The position numbers were made by a program, and so were the translations under genes. From Thioclava indica (lineage in GTDB: Bacteria; Pseudomonadota; Alphaproteobacteria; Rhodobacterales; Rhodobacteraceae), in NCBI RefSeq assembly GCF_000714545.1, contig NZ_AUNB01000062.1, forward strand, positions 62,001 through 126,000: DNA of 64,000 nt, read 5' to 3'. This document shows, piece by piece, positions 7,211 through 14,615 of the stretch. The notes below the pieces were generated by a model. That model did not search any database and was not told where the DNA came from. It was given only the letters and a program-made list of their open reading frames with translations. Within the stretch, counting starts at the first letter, position 1; each line of letters starts with the position of its first letter.

Positions 7211-8790
7211 CGCTTCTCAGCCTTGATCATCTGACTGTGCAGATCGGCAATCTCGCGATCCTGCGCGATGTGAGCCTGAAACTGGCGCGCGGGGAGATCC
7301 TTGGACTGGTGGGCGAAAGCGGGTCGGGCAAGTCGATGAGCGCGCTCGCCGTGATGGGCCTGCTGCCTGATCGCGCGCGGATTTCGGGCGATATTATCTT
7401 AGGCGGGGTGAACCTGCGCCACCGATCTGAACGCCAGATGTGCCAGCTACGCGGCAATGACATTTCGATGATCTTTCAGGAACCGATGAGCGCGCTCAAC
7501 CCGATGATGAGTATCGGCGATCAGGTGGCCGAGACGCTGATGCTGCACCGCAAGATGCCGCGCAGCGAAGCCCGCGCCATCGCACGCGAGAAACTGGACC
7601 GGGTGGGGCTACGCGCGCCGCGCTTTCCGCTCTCGCTCTATCCGCATGAACTGTCGGGCGGGCAGCGCCAGCGGGTGGCGATTGCAATGGCGATTGCGCT
7701 GCACCCCAAGCTGCTGATCGCGGATGAGCCGACCACGGCGCTGGACGTCACGACGCAGGCCGAGGTGTTGGATCTGCTGCGCGATCTGGCGCGCGAAGAG
7801 GGCATGGCGCTGATCCTGATCACACATGATCTCGCGGTCGTGGCGGGCATGGCCGACCGGGTAGCAGTGATGCAAGCAGGCCAGATTGTGGAAACCGCGT
7901 CGACCGAGCCGCTGTTTCGCACACCACGCGCGCTTTACACACAAGCGCTGCTCGCCGCCTCGACCCATCAACCACCGCCTGCGCGCCGCGCAAGCGCCAA
8001 GCCGTTGCTACAGGTTGAAAACGCCACGCGCACATACCCCCTGCCCCGCCCCTCCGCCTTTGCACCCCATCCCGAATTGCGCGCCGTCGACGACGTGTCT
8101 TTCACCATCCATGCCGGGGAATCGCTGGGGTTGGTTGGTGAAAGCGGCTGTGGAAAATCCACCCTCACCCGCGCGATCCTTGGCCTTGATGCGCTGCAAG
8201 GCGGTGCGATTCATCTGGACGGCCACCCCATCAGCCCCGCGATACCCAGCGCCCAGCGCGCCAATATGCAGATCGTGTTTCAGGACCCTTACGGCTCGTT
8301 CAACCCCCGCCAAAGGGTCGAGCGGCTGATCTGCGAACCCTTTCACCTGACGGGTCGCCCCACTGATTGGCGCGACCGCGTAGCCGAGGCGCTGCGCGAG
8401 GTCGGTCTGTCACCGGATGACAAAACCCGCTTCATCCATGAGTTTTCCGGCGGCCAGCGACAGCGCATCGCAATTGCGCGCGCGCTGATCATTCGCCCCA
8501 AACTGATCGTGCTGGATGAGGCGGTTTCCGCGCTGGATGTGCAGGTGCGCGCTCAGGTGCTCGATCTGCTGAGCCATCTGCAAGCCACGCATGATCTGGC
8601 CTATCTGTTTATCTCGCATGACCTGTCGGTGGTGCGCGCCGTGACCTCGCGCTGCCTTGTGATGCAGGCGGGAAAAATCGTCGAAGAAGGGCCGACCGAG
8701 GCGCTCTTCACCGCCCCGCAAAACCCCTATACACAAAGTTTGATCGCTGCCACGCCGCGCATTCCCCAACATTGGAAGGAGCCTGCATGA
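7207..8790 (+). CDS. Fused ABC transporter ATPase, DppD-DppF type
   Basis: This 527-residue protein contains two complete nucleotide-binding domains in one chain. The first has Walker A 'GESGSGKS' (about 37-44) with the signature 'LSGGQRQR'. The second (from about residue 265) has Walker A 'GESGCGKST' and the signature 'FSGGQRQR'. Each is followed by a Walker B and the oligopeptide-family C-terminal segment. The fusion supplies both ATPases for the two permeases upstream. The gene overlaps its neighbours by four bases on each side. Fused DppDF proteins are common in proteobacterial importers for peptides, glutathione or opines, so the fusion does not identify the solute. Confidence 0.94.
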   Translation: MTLLSLDHLTVQIGNLAILRDVSLKLARGEILGLVGESGSGKSMSALAVMGLLPDRARISGDIILGGVNLRHRSERQMCQLRGNDISMIFQEPMSALNPMMSIGDQVAETLMLHRKMPRSEARAIAREKLDRVGLRAPRFPLSLYPHELSGGQRQRVAIAMAIALHPKLLIADEPTTALDVTTQAEVLDLLRDLAREEGMALILITHDLAVVAGMADRVAVMQAGQIVETASTEPLFRTPRALYTQALLAASTHQPPPARRASAKPLLQVENATRTYPLPRPSAFAPHPELRAVDDVSFTIHAGESLGLVGESGCGKSTLTRAILGLDALQGGAIHLDGHPISPAIPSAQRANMQIVFQDPYGSFNPRQRVERLICEPFHLTGRPTDWRDRVAEALREVGLSPDDKTRFIHEFSGGQRQRIAIARALIIRPKLIVLDEAVSALDVQVRAQVLDLLSHLQATHDLAYLFISHDLSVVRAVTSRCLVMQAGKIVEEGPTEALFTAPQNPYTQSLIAATPRIPQHWKEPA

Positions 8791-10232
8791 CCCTGCCCCT
8801 CTGGTTCGACCCGACCGAAATCCTGATCGGCGGAACATGGCAAAGCACCCCGCGCACCCTGCCCGTCGAAAACCCTTCCAATGGCGAAGAAATCGCGCAG
8901 ATCGCACGCGGCGAGGCCCGCGATATCGACGCCGCCGTTAGCGCCGCGCAAGCCGCGTTAGAAGGCGAATGGGGCCAGTTGAGCGCCGCCGAGCGTGGCC
9001 GCCTGTTGCTGGCAATGTCGCGCCGCGTCACCGAGCGCGCGGTGGAACTGGCAACGCTTGAAGCGATGGACGTGGGCAAGCCGCTGGCCCAAGCGCGCGC
9101 CGATGTCACGGCACTGGCGCGTTATCTCGAATTTTATGGCGGTGCGGCCGACAAGGTGATGGGGCAAACGATCCCGTTCCAGCAGGGTTATACCGCTTAC
9201 ACCCTGCGCGAACCCCATGGCGTGACCGCCCATATCGTGCCGTGGAACTACCCGATGCAGATCATCGGGCGCTCGGTCGGGGCGGCGCTGGCGATGGGCA
9301 ACGCGGCGGTGCTCAAACCTGCTGAGGAAGCCTCGTTGACGGCGCTGGCCTTCGCGCGCATCGCCGATGAGGTCGGCATGCCGCCCGGCGCGATCAACAT
9401 CGTGCCCGGTCTTGGCGAAGAGGCAGGTGCGGCGCTCTCGGCCCATCCCGGCGTGAACCACATTTCCTTTACCGGATCGGTGGCCGTCGGACAAAAAATC
9501 CAAGAGGCGGCGGCAGCCAACGTCGTGCCGGTGACGCTGGAACTGGGCGGCAAATCCCCGCAACTTGTGTTTGGGGATGCCGATTTAGGCCGCGCGCTGC
9601 CATTTCTGGTCAATGCCGGTATTCAGAACGCCGGTCAGACCTGTTCAGCCAGTTCCCGCATTCTGGTGCAGCGCGCGATTTACGATGATGTTCTTGAGCA
9701 AATGGCCGCGCGCTATCGCGATCTGGTGGCTGGTCCTGCGATGGCGGACCGCGACCTCGGGCCGCTGATTTCCGCGCGCCAGAAAGAGATCGTCGCGGGC
9801 TATCTGCGCCTCGCTTCTGATCTGCCGATTGCCGCGCGCGGCCAGATCGCGCCCGATGCGCCTGAGGGCGGGCATTACGTCGCGCCCACGCTGATCGGCG
9901 GCGGCTTTGGCGCGCATCGCTTGGCGCAAGAGGAGATCTTTGGCCCCGCGCAGATCGTGATCCCGTTCGAGGATGAGGAAGAGGCCATCGCGATTGCCAA
10001 CGGCACCGAATACGGGCTTGTCGCCTCGGTCTGGTCGGAGAATGGCGGGCGCACGATGCGGCTGGCGAAACGGTTGCGCGTCGGGCAGGTGTTTCTGAAC
10101 AATTACGGCGCAGGTGGCGGGGTCGAGCTGCCCTTTGGCGGCGTCGGCAAGTCGGGTCATGGGCGCGAAAAGGGCTTTGAGGCGCTTTACGGATTTTCCG
10201 CGCTCAAGACGGTTGCGGCGTGGCACGGATAG
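8787..10232 (+). CDS. NAD(P)-dependent aldehyde dehydrogenase
   Basis: A 481-residue member of the aldehyde dehydrogenase superfamily, which oxidises aldehydes to acids in the cytoplasm. The catalytic general base is E252 in 'LELGGKSP' and the nucleophile is C286 in 'GQTCSA'. The cofactor segment 'VPWNYPMQ' and the 'FTGS' motif are also present. The overall pattern resembles betaine-aldehyde/aminobutyraldehyde-type enzymes, but the substrate is not settled. The ATG at 8787 has AAGGAG six bases upstream and overlaps the ATPase stop by four bases. Translation is thus coupled to the importer, suggesting that the imported solute yields an aldehyde. Confidence 0.92.
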   Translation: MTLPLWFDPTEILIGGTWQSTPRTLPVENPSNGEEIAQIARGEARDIDAAVSAAQAALEGEWGQLSAAERGRLLLAMSRRVTERAVELATLEAMDVGKPLAQARADVTALARYLEFYGGAADKVMGQTIPFQQGYTAYTLREPHGVTAHIVPWNYPMQIIGRSVGAALAMGNAAVLKPAEEASLTALAFARIADEVGMPPGAINIVPGLGEEAGAALSAHPGVNHISFTGSVAVGQKIQEAAAANVVPVTLELGGKSPQLVFGDADLGRALPFLVNAGIQNAGQTCSASSRILVQRAIYDDVLEQMAARYRDLVAGPAMADRDLGPLISARQKEIVAGYLRLASDLPIAARGQIAPDAPEGGHYVAPTLIGGGFGAHRLAQEEIFGPAQIVIPFEDEEEAIAIANGTEYGLVASVWSENGGRTMRLAKRLRVGQVFLNNYGAGGGVELPFGGVGKSGHGREKGFEALYGFSALKTVAAWHG

Positions 10233-10270
10233 GGATTTGATCGGGCAGACGAAGTGGGGGGGGAGACGGG

Positions 10271-11011
10271 ATGAGACTTGAGGGGAAAACCGCGATCATA
10301 ACCGGCGCGGCGTCAGGCTTTGGCGCAGGCATCGCACGCCGTTTCGCGCTTGAGGGCGCGCAGGTGATGGTCGCTGATCTGAACGGCGCGGCGGCGCAAT
10401 CGGTCGCGGATGAAATCGGCGGGATCGCCTGTGAGGTCGATGTCAGCCGCGATGCCTCAGTCAAGGCGATGGTGCAGGCGGCGCAGGTCGCTTGGGGGCG
10501 CATCGACATTCTTGTGAACAACGCTGGCACCACCCATCTGCCCAAGCCGATGGACGAGGTCACCGAGGAAGAGTTTGACCGCGTGCTCGCGGTGAACGCG
10601 AAATCGGTTTACCTTGGCGCGCGTCATATCGTGCCGCTGATGAAATCGGCAGGAACTGGCGCAATCCTCAACGTCGCCTCGACCGCCGGGGTCAGCCCGC
10701 GCCCCAACCTGAGCTGGTATAATGCCTCGAAGGGCTGGATGATCACCGCGACCCGCGCGATGGCGGTGGAACTGGCCCCGATGGGCATCCGGGTGAACGC
10801 GATCAACCCGGTGGCAGGCGAGACGCCCTTGCTGAAAAGCTTTATGGGGCAGGATACGCCTGAAATTCGCGCGAAGTTTCTCGCGACAATCCCGCTGGGG
10901 CGATTTTCGACGCCCGAAGATATGGCGAATGCGGCCTTGTTTCTGTGCTCGGACGAGGCCAGCATGATCACCGGCGTCGCAATGGAAGTGGATGGCGGGC
11001 GCTGCATCTGA
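10271..11011 (+). CDS. SDR family oxidoreductase
   Basis: A 246-residue classical short-chain dehydrogenase/reductase. The nucleotide-binding glycine motif is TGAASGFGAG (11-20), NNAG follows at about 83-86, and the catalytic Ser137, Tyr150 and Lys154 are in place. The acidic residue after the second strand (D36 in 'VADLNG') favours NAD(H). The C-terminus, 'VDGGRCI', is typical of the glucose/3-oxoacyl reductase-like group. It follows the aldehyde dehydrogenase by 38 bases with a GGGGGGAGA ribosome site and probably belongs to the same operon. An alcohol-to-carbonyl step in the same catabolic route is a reasonable inference. Confidence 0.9.
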   Translation: MRLEGKTAIITGAASGFGAGIARRFALEGAQVMVADLNGAAAQSVADEIGGIACEVDVSRDASVKAMVQAAQVAWGRIDILVNNAGTTHLPKPMDEVTEEEFDRVLAVNAKSVYLGARHIVPLMKSAGTGAILNVASTAGVSPRPNLSWYNASKGWMITATRAMAVELAPMGIRVNAINPVAGETPLLKSFMGQDTPEIRAKFLATIPLGRFSTPEDMANAALFLCSDEASMITGVAMEVDGGRCI

Positions 11012-11018
11012 CACCTGC

Positions 11019-11065
11019 GCGGGGGCCAGCCCCCGCACCCCCGGAGTATTTTGAGCTAGATGAAA
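11019..11065 (+). repeat. Dispersed hairpin-plus-tail repeat, copy 1
   Basis: An eight-base GC stem (GCGGGGGC/GCCCCCGC, 11019-11036) is followed by ACCCCC and a 23-base tail at 11043-11065. The tail reads GGAGTATTT, then TGA, then GCTAGATGAAA. The same tail recurs identically at 46595-46617 and, with a different three-base centre, inverted at 46754-46776. I recall closely related elements being frequent in Rhodobacteraceae intergenic DNA. The final ATGAAA is the start of the following peptidase gene. Confidence 0.8.
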
Positions 11066-12070
11066 CAAGGGCCAAGAAATCTGATTACCGATGTGGAGGG
11101 TCTGCTTGTGGGCAATGCCCATGACGCAGGCTTGCGCTCGGGGGTGAGCGTGCTGACGGGAGCGCGCCCCTTTACGGCGGGGCTGCATGTGATGGGCGGC
11201 GCGCCGGGCACGCGCGAAAGCGATTTGCTGGCACCCGACCGGCTGGTGCAACAGGTCGATGCGCTGGTTCTTTCGGGCGGCTCGGCCTTTGGGCTGGCGG
11301 CCTGTGACGGGGTGATGGCGGGGCTACGTGCGCAGGGGCGCGGGTTCGCGGTGGGTGATCAAAGCGTGCCGATTGTGCCCGGCGCAATCTTGTTCGATTT
11401 GCTCAACGGCGGGAATAAGGCGTGGCAGGCGAACCCCTATCCGGCGCTGGGGCTGGAGGCGTTGAACGGGGCAAGCGACAGGTTTGCGATTGGCACGGCG
11501 GGCGCAGGGTTTGGCGCGATGACGGGCACGCTGAAGGGCGGGCTGGGATCGGCCTCGGCGGTGCTGTACAGCGGCTTGACGGTCGGCGCGCTGGTGGCGG
11601 TGAATGCGTTGGGATCGGTGAATGTGGGTGAAGGCGCGCAGTTCTGGGCCGCCCCTTGGGAGATGGATGCAGAGTTTGGCGGGCTGGGTGCGGCGCGCGC
11701 CTACGATCCGCATTTCGAACCCGAACCCGCCAAACGCGCGGGCGAGGCCACGACGATTGCCATCATCGCAACCGACGCGGCGCTGGATCAGGCGCAGCTG
11801 ACGCGGATGGCCACGGCAGCGCATGACGGGATGGCGCGCGCGATCCATCCCTCGCACAGTTTGCTGGATGGCGATCTGGTGTTTGGCGCAGCGACCGGTG
11901 CCAAAGAGTTGACCGATCCGCTGCGCGACATCTTCCAGCTTGGCCATGCCGCCGCTTGCGTGCTTGCCCGCGCGATCGCGCGCGCCATCTATGAGGCCAA
12001 GGCGATGCCGGGCGATCTGCAGCCGTGCTGGCAGGATGTTTACGGAACACAAACGCGGGCTGCTCATTGA
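11060..12070 (+). CDS. P1 family peptidase (DmpA/NylC-like aminopeptidase)
   Basis: A 336-residue member of the P1 (peptidase family S58) group, which includes the D-aminopeptidase DmpA, beta-aminopeptidases and the nylon-oligomer hydrolase NylC. These Ntn-type enzymes are made as one chain and cut themselves into two subunits. Family segments are 'GPRNLITDVEGLLVGN' at the start, 'LSGGSAFGL' (71-79), 'KGGLGSAS' (159-166) and 'VNALGSV' (181-187). The ATG comes from the tail of a dispersed repeat, and the nearest GGAG is 14 bases away, so initiation may be weak. The neighbouring importer and dehydrogenases suggest it cleaves an imported amide or unusual peptide. Confidence 0.88.
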   Translation: MKQGPRNLITDVEGLLVGNAHDAGLRSGVSVLTGARPFTAGLHVMGGAPGTRESDLLAPDRLVQQVDALVLSGGSAFGLAACDGVMAGLRAQGRGFAVGDQSVPIVPGAILFDLLNGGNKAWQANPYPALGLEALNGASDRFAIGTAGAGFGAMTGTLKGGLGSASAVLYSGLTVGALVAVNALGSVNVGEGAQFWAAPWEMDAEFGGLGAARAYDPHFEPEPAKRAGEATTIAIIATDAALDQAQLTRMATAAHDGMARAIHPSHSLLDGDLVFGAATGAKELTDPLRDIFQLGHAAACVLARAIARAIYEAKAMPGDLQPCWQDVYGTQTRAAH

Positions 12071-12105
12071 GCCTGCAAACAAGCACCGAAATTGCGGAGG
12101 ACACT

Positions 12106-13584
12106 ATGCTTGACGACAAAACTGACCTGAAATCGATCCTCAAAGATCCCTCGTTGCTGGTGAGCAAGGCCTTCGTGGCGGGCGAGTGGGTCGATGCTGA
12201 TGACGGCACGACTTTTGACGTGACCAACCCAGCACGCGGTGATGTGATCTGCACCGTGCCCGATCTGGGGCGCGCCGAGACCGCGCGCGCCATTGAAGCG
12301 GCGCGGATCGCGATGAAAGCGTGGGCAGCGCGCACCGGCAAAGAGCGCGCGCAGGTGCTGCGCAAATGGTTCGATCTGATGATGGAAAATCAGGACGATC
12401 TGGGGGCGATCCTGACCGCGGAAATGGGCAAACCGCTGGTCGAGGCCAAGGGCGAGGTCGCCTATGGCGCGGGGTTCATCGAATGGTTTGGCGAAGAGGC
12501 CAAGCGCGTTTACGGCGAAACCATTCCCGGCCATATGCCCGACAAGCGCATCACCGTCATCAAGCAGCCGATTGGCGTTGTCGGCTCGATCACGCCGTGG
12601 AATTTCCCCAATGCGATGATCGCGCGCAAGGCGGGGCCTGCTCTGGCGGTGGGCTGCGGGTTTGTGTGCCGTCCGGCCTCGGAAACGCCGCTTTCGGCGC
12701 TGGCGATGGCGGTGCTGGGGGAACGCGCGGGCCTGCCCAAGGGGATATTGTCGGTCGTGACCTCAGGCAAAGCGTCTGACATCGGCAAAGAGTTCTGCGA
12801 GAACCCGACCGTGCGCAAGCTGACCTTCACCGGCTCGACCGAGGTCGGGCGCATCTTGCTGCGCCAAGCGGCGGATCAGGTGATGAAATGCTCGATGGAG
12901 CTGGGCGGCAATGCGCCGTTTATCGTGTTCGATGATGCCGATCTGGACGCGGCGGTGCAGGGCGCGATGGCCTCGAAATTTCGCAATAACGGCCAGACCT
13001 GCGTTTGCGCCAACCGGATTTATGTGCAGGCCGGGGTGTATGATGCGTTTGCCCAAAAACTTGCCGATGCGGTCGATGCACTGAAGGTGGGTGATGGGCT
13101 TGAGGATGGCACCGATGCCGGGCCGCTGATCAACGAAAAGGCGGTCGAAAAGGTGCAGGATCACATCAAGGATGTGGTGGATCACGGCGGTCAGGTCGTC
13201 ACCGGCGGTGCGCGCCACTCCAAGGGCGGCACCTTCTTTGAGCCAACGGTTCTGACGGGCGTGACGCAGGATATGAAGGTCTCGACGGAAGAGACGTTTG
13301 GCCCCGTCGCTCCGCTGTTCAAATTCGACACCGAACAAGAGGCGATCGACAAGGCCAATGCCACGATCTTCGGTCTTGCGAGCTATTTCTACGCCCGTGA
13401 TGTGGGACGTATCACACGCGTGCAGGAGGGGCTGGAATACGGGATTGTCGGCGTGAATACCGGCATCATCTCGACCGAGGTTGCGCCCTTTGGCGGGGTC
13501 AAGCAATCGGGGCTTGGCCGTGAAGGTTCGCATCACGGGATCGAGGATTACCTTGAAATGAAGTATATCTGCCTGTCGGTTTAA
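12106..13584 (+). CDS. gabD: Succinate-semialdehyde dehydrogenase
   Basis: This 492-residue aldehyde dehydrogenase matches the GabD subfamily in length and motifs. It has 'ITPWNFPNAMI' in the cofactor site, E265 in 'MELGGNAPFIVFDDADL', and the nucleophile C299 in 'NNGQTCVCANR'. The paired cysteines around the nucleophile (C299-V-C301) are typical of the group. It converts succinate semialdehyde to succinate, the last step of GABA and related four-carbon breakdown. The ATG at 12106 has GGAGG at a good distance. The longer reading frame upstream overlaps the peptidase and lacks homology. No GABA aminotransferase is in the window. Confidence 0.9.
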   Translation: MLDDKTDLKSILKDPSLLVSKAFVAGEWVDADDGTTFDVTNPARGDVICTVPDLGRAETARAIEAARIAMKAWAARTGKERAQVLRKWFDLMMENQDDLGAILTAEMGKPLVEAKGEVAYGAGFIEWFGEEAKRVYGETIPGHMPDKRITVIKQPIGVVGSITPWNFPNAMIARKAGPALAVGCGFVCRPASETPLSALAMAVLGERAGLPKGILSVVTSGKASDIGKEFCENPTVRKLTFTGSTEVGRILLRQAADQVMKCSMELGGNAPFIVFDDADLDAAVQGAMASKFRNNGQTCVCANRIYVQAGVYDAFAQKLADAVDALKVGDGLEDGTDAGPLINEKAVEKVQDHIKDVVDHGGQVVTGGARHSKGGTFFEPTVLTGVTQDMKVSTEETFGPVAPLFKFDTEQEAIDKANATIFGLASYFYARDVGRITRVQEGLEYGIVGVNTGIISTEVAPFGGVKQSGLGREGSHHGIEDYLEMKYICLSV

Positions 13585-13600
13585 CGCCGGAAATCAGGCA

Positions 13601-13635
13601 CTGTCCCCGCATTGACCAAGGTCGGTGCGGGGCAG
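13601..13635. terminator. Terminator hairpin between gabD and the formate dehydrogenase operon
   Basis: CCCCGCA (13605-13611) pairs with TGCGGGG (13626-13632). Inner TTGACC/GGTCGG pairs and an outer CTG/CAG extend the stem. It lies between two convergent stops. No T run is present, so it may stop either transcript weakly or protect 3' ends. Confidence 0.6.
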
Positions 13636-13641
13636 CGCCGC

Positions 13642-13848
13642 TCAGGCCGGGCGGCGGATCTCTGGCAGCGCTGCGGTAACCAGTGGATGCAGCGCCTGTT
13701 CTGGCGCGCCATCCAGAAATTGCGCGCGCATCGCTGGCGCCCAATTGGCATTGATATGATCGGCCACGGCGCGCGCCTGATCGCCCGGTTGGCTTTCAAA
13801 GAACATCGCGATCTGATTGGCCATATGACCGAGTTTCTCGGGGCTCAT
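13642..13848 (-). CDS. fdsD: NAD-dependent formate dehydrogenase delta subunit
   Basis: A 68-residue protein at the end of the formate dehydrogenase operon. The start 'MSPEKLGHMANQIAMFF' and the 'VADHINANWAPAMR' helix match the small FdsD family. FdsD is needed for formation of active enzyme in Rhodobacter capsulatus and copurifies with it. Its start overlaps the fdhD stop by four bases (ATGA), so it is co-translated. It contains no cofactor-binding cysteines. Confidence 0.9.
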   Translation of the reverse strand: MSPEKLGHMANQIAMFFESQPGDQARAVADHINANWAPAMRAQFLDGAPEQALHPLVTAALPEIRRPA

Positions 13849-14615
13849 GATATGGCCTCCTGCGGTTGGGTGAATATGGCAAGGGTCCGCCCGGCCCTTG
13901 CGATCAGGGTCAGGCCAGCGGCCTCGGCCTCGGTTACTGCAAGGGCGGTGGGGGCAGAGGGACCAGCGATCATCGGGATGCCGTAGATCGCGGCCTTTTG
14001 CACCAGATCGACCGATAGCCGCGAGGTCATCACCAGCGCGCCACTTGCGCCTGCGATGCCAGCACGTGCGAGCGACCCGATCAACTTGTCCAGCGCATTA
14101 TGGCGGCCTACATCCTCGCGCAGCGCCACGATTCCGCGACCGGGCTGCCAGAACGCGCTGGCATGGGCGGCGCGGGTTTCGTCTTGCAGCGGTTGATGAT
14201 GGCGCAGGGCATCAATCGCTGCCTCGGCTTGCTGCGGCGTGATCTGCCACTGCGGCGCAGCGACACGCGGCAGGTTGCGCCGTGCCTGCTCGAGTTGCTC
14301 GATCCCGCAAAGCCCGCAGCCGACCGGGCCAATCGTGGCGCGCCTGCGCTGCGCAAACCGCGCACCGGCGGGGGCGGCAAGCCAGCTGCGCAACTCGATC
14401 CCGGCTTCTTGATGGGCGATCTCATGGCGGGTGATTTCGGCGGGCGTTTCAATCAACCCCTCGCTCAGCGCAAAGCCCAAGGCGAAATCCTCAAGATCGC
14501 CGGGCGAGGCCATCATCACCGCCTGCGCGACCCCGTCATAAACAAGCGCAACCGGCACTTCCTGCGCCAGTTGCACCCGCCCGCCACCGGGCAAAGCCCA
14601 ATCGCTTATGCTCAT
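13845..14615 (-). CDS. fdhD: Formate dehydrogenase accessory sulfurtransferase
   Basis: A 256-residue FdhD-family protein (called FdsC in fds operons). FdhD proteins carry sulfur from a cysteine desulfurase to the molybdenum cofactor, or hold the modified cofactor ready for insertion into formate dehydrogenase. The functional cysteine pair is C100-G-L-C103 in 'GPVGCGLCGIEQL'. The helix 'DLEDFALGFALSEGLI' (41-55) and the later 'MTSRLSVDLVQKA' segment are family signatures. It overlaps both fdsA and fdsD by four bases, so the maturation factor is produced in step with the enzyme. Confidence 0.94.
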   Translation of the reverse strand: MSISDWALPGGGRVQLAQEVPVALVYDGVAQAVMMASPGDLEDFALGFALSEGLIETPAEITRHEIAHQEAGIELRSWLAAPAGARFAQRRRATIGPVGCGLCGIEQLEQARRNLPRVAAPQWQITPQQAEAAIDALRHHQPLQDETRAAHASAFWQPGRGIVALREDVGRHNALDKLIGSLARAGIAGASGALVMTSRLSVDLVQKAAIYGIPMIAGPSAPTALAVTEAEAAGLTLIARAGRTLAIFTQPQEAIS

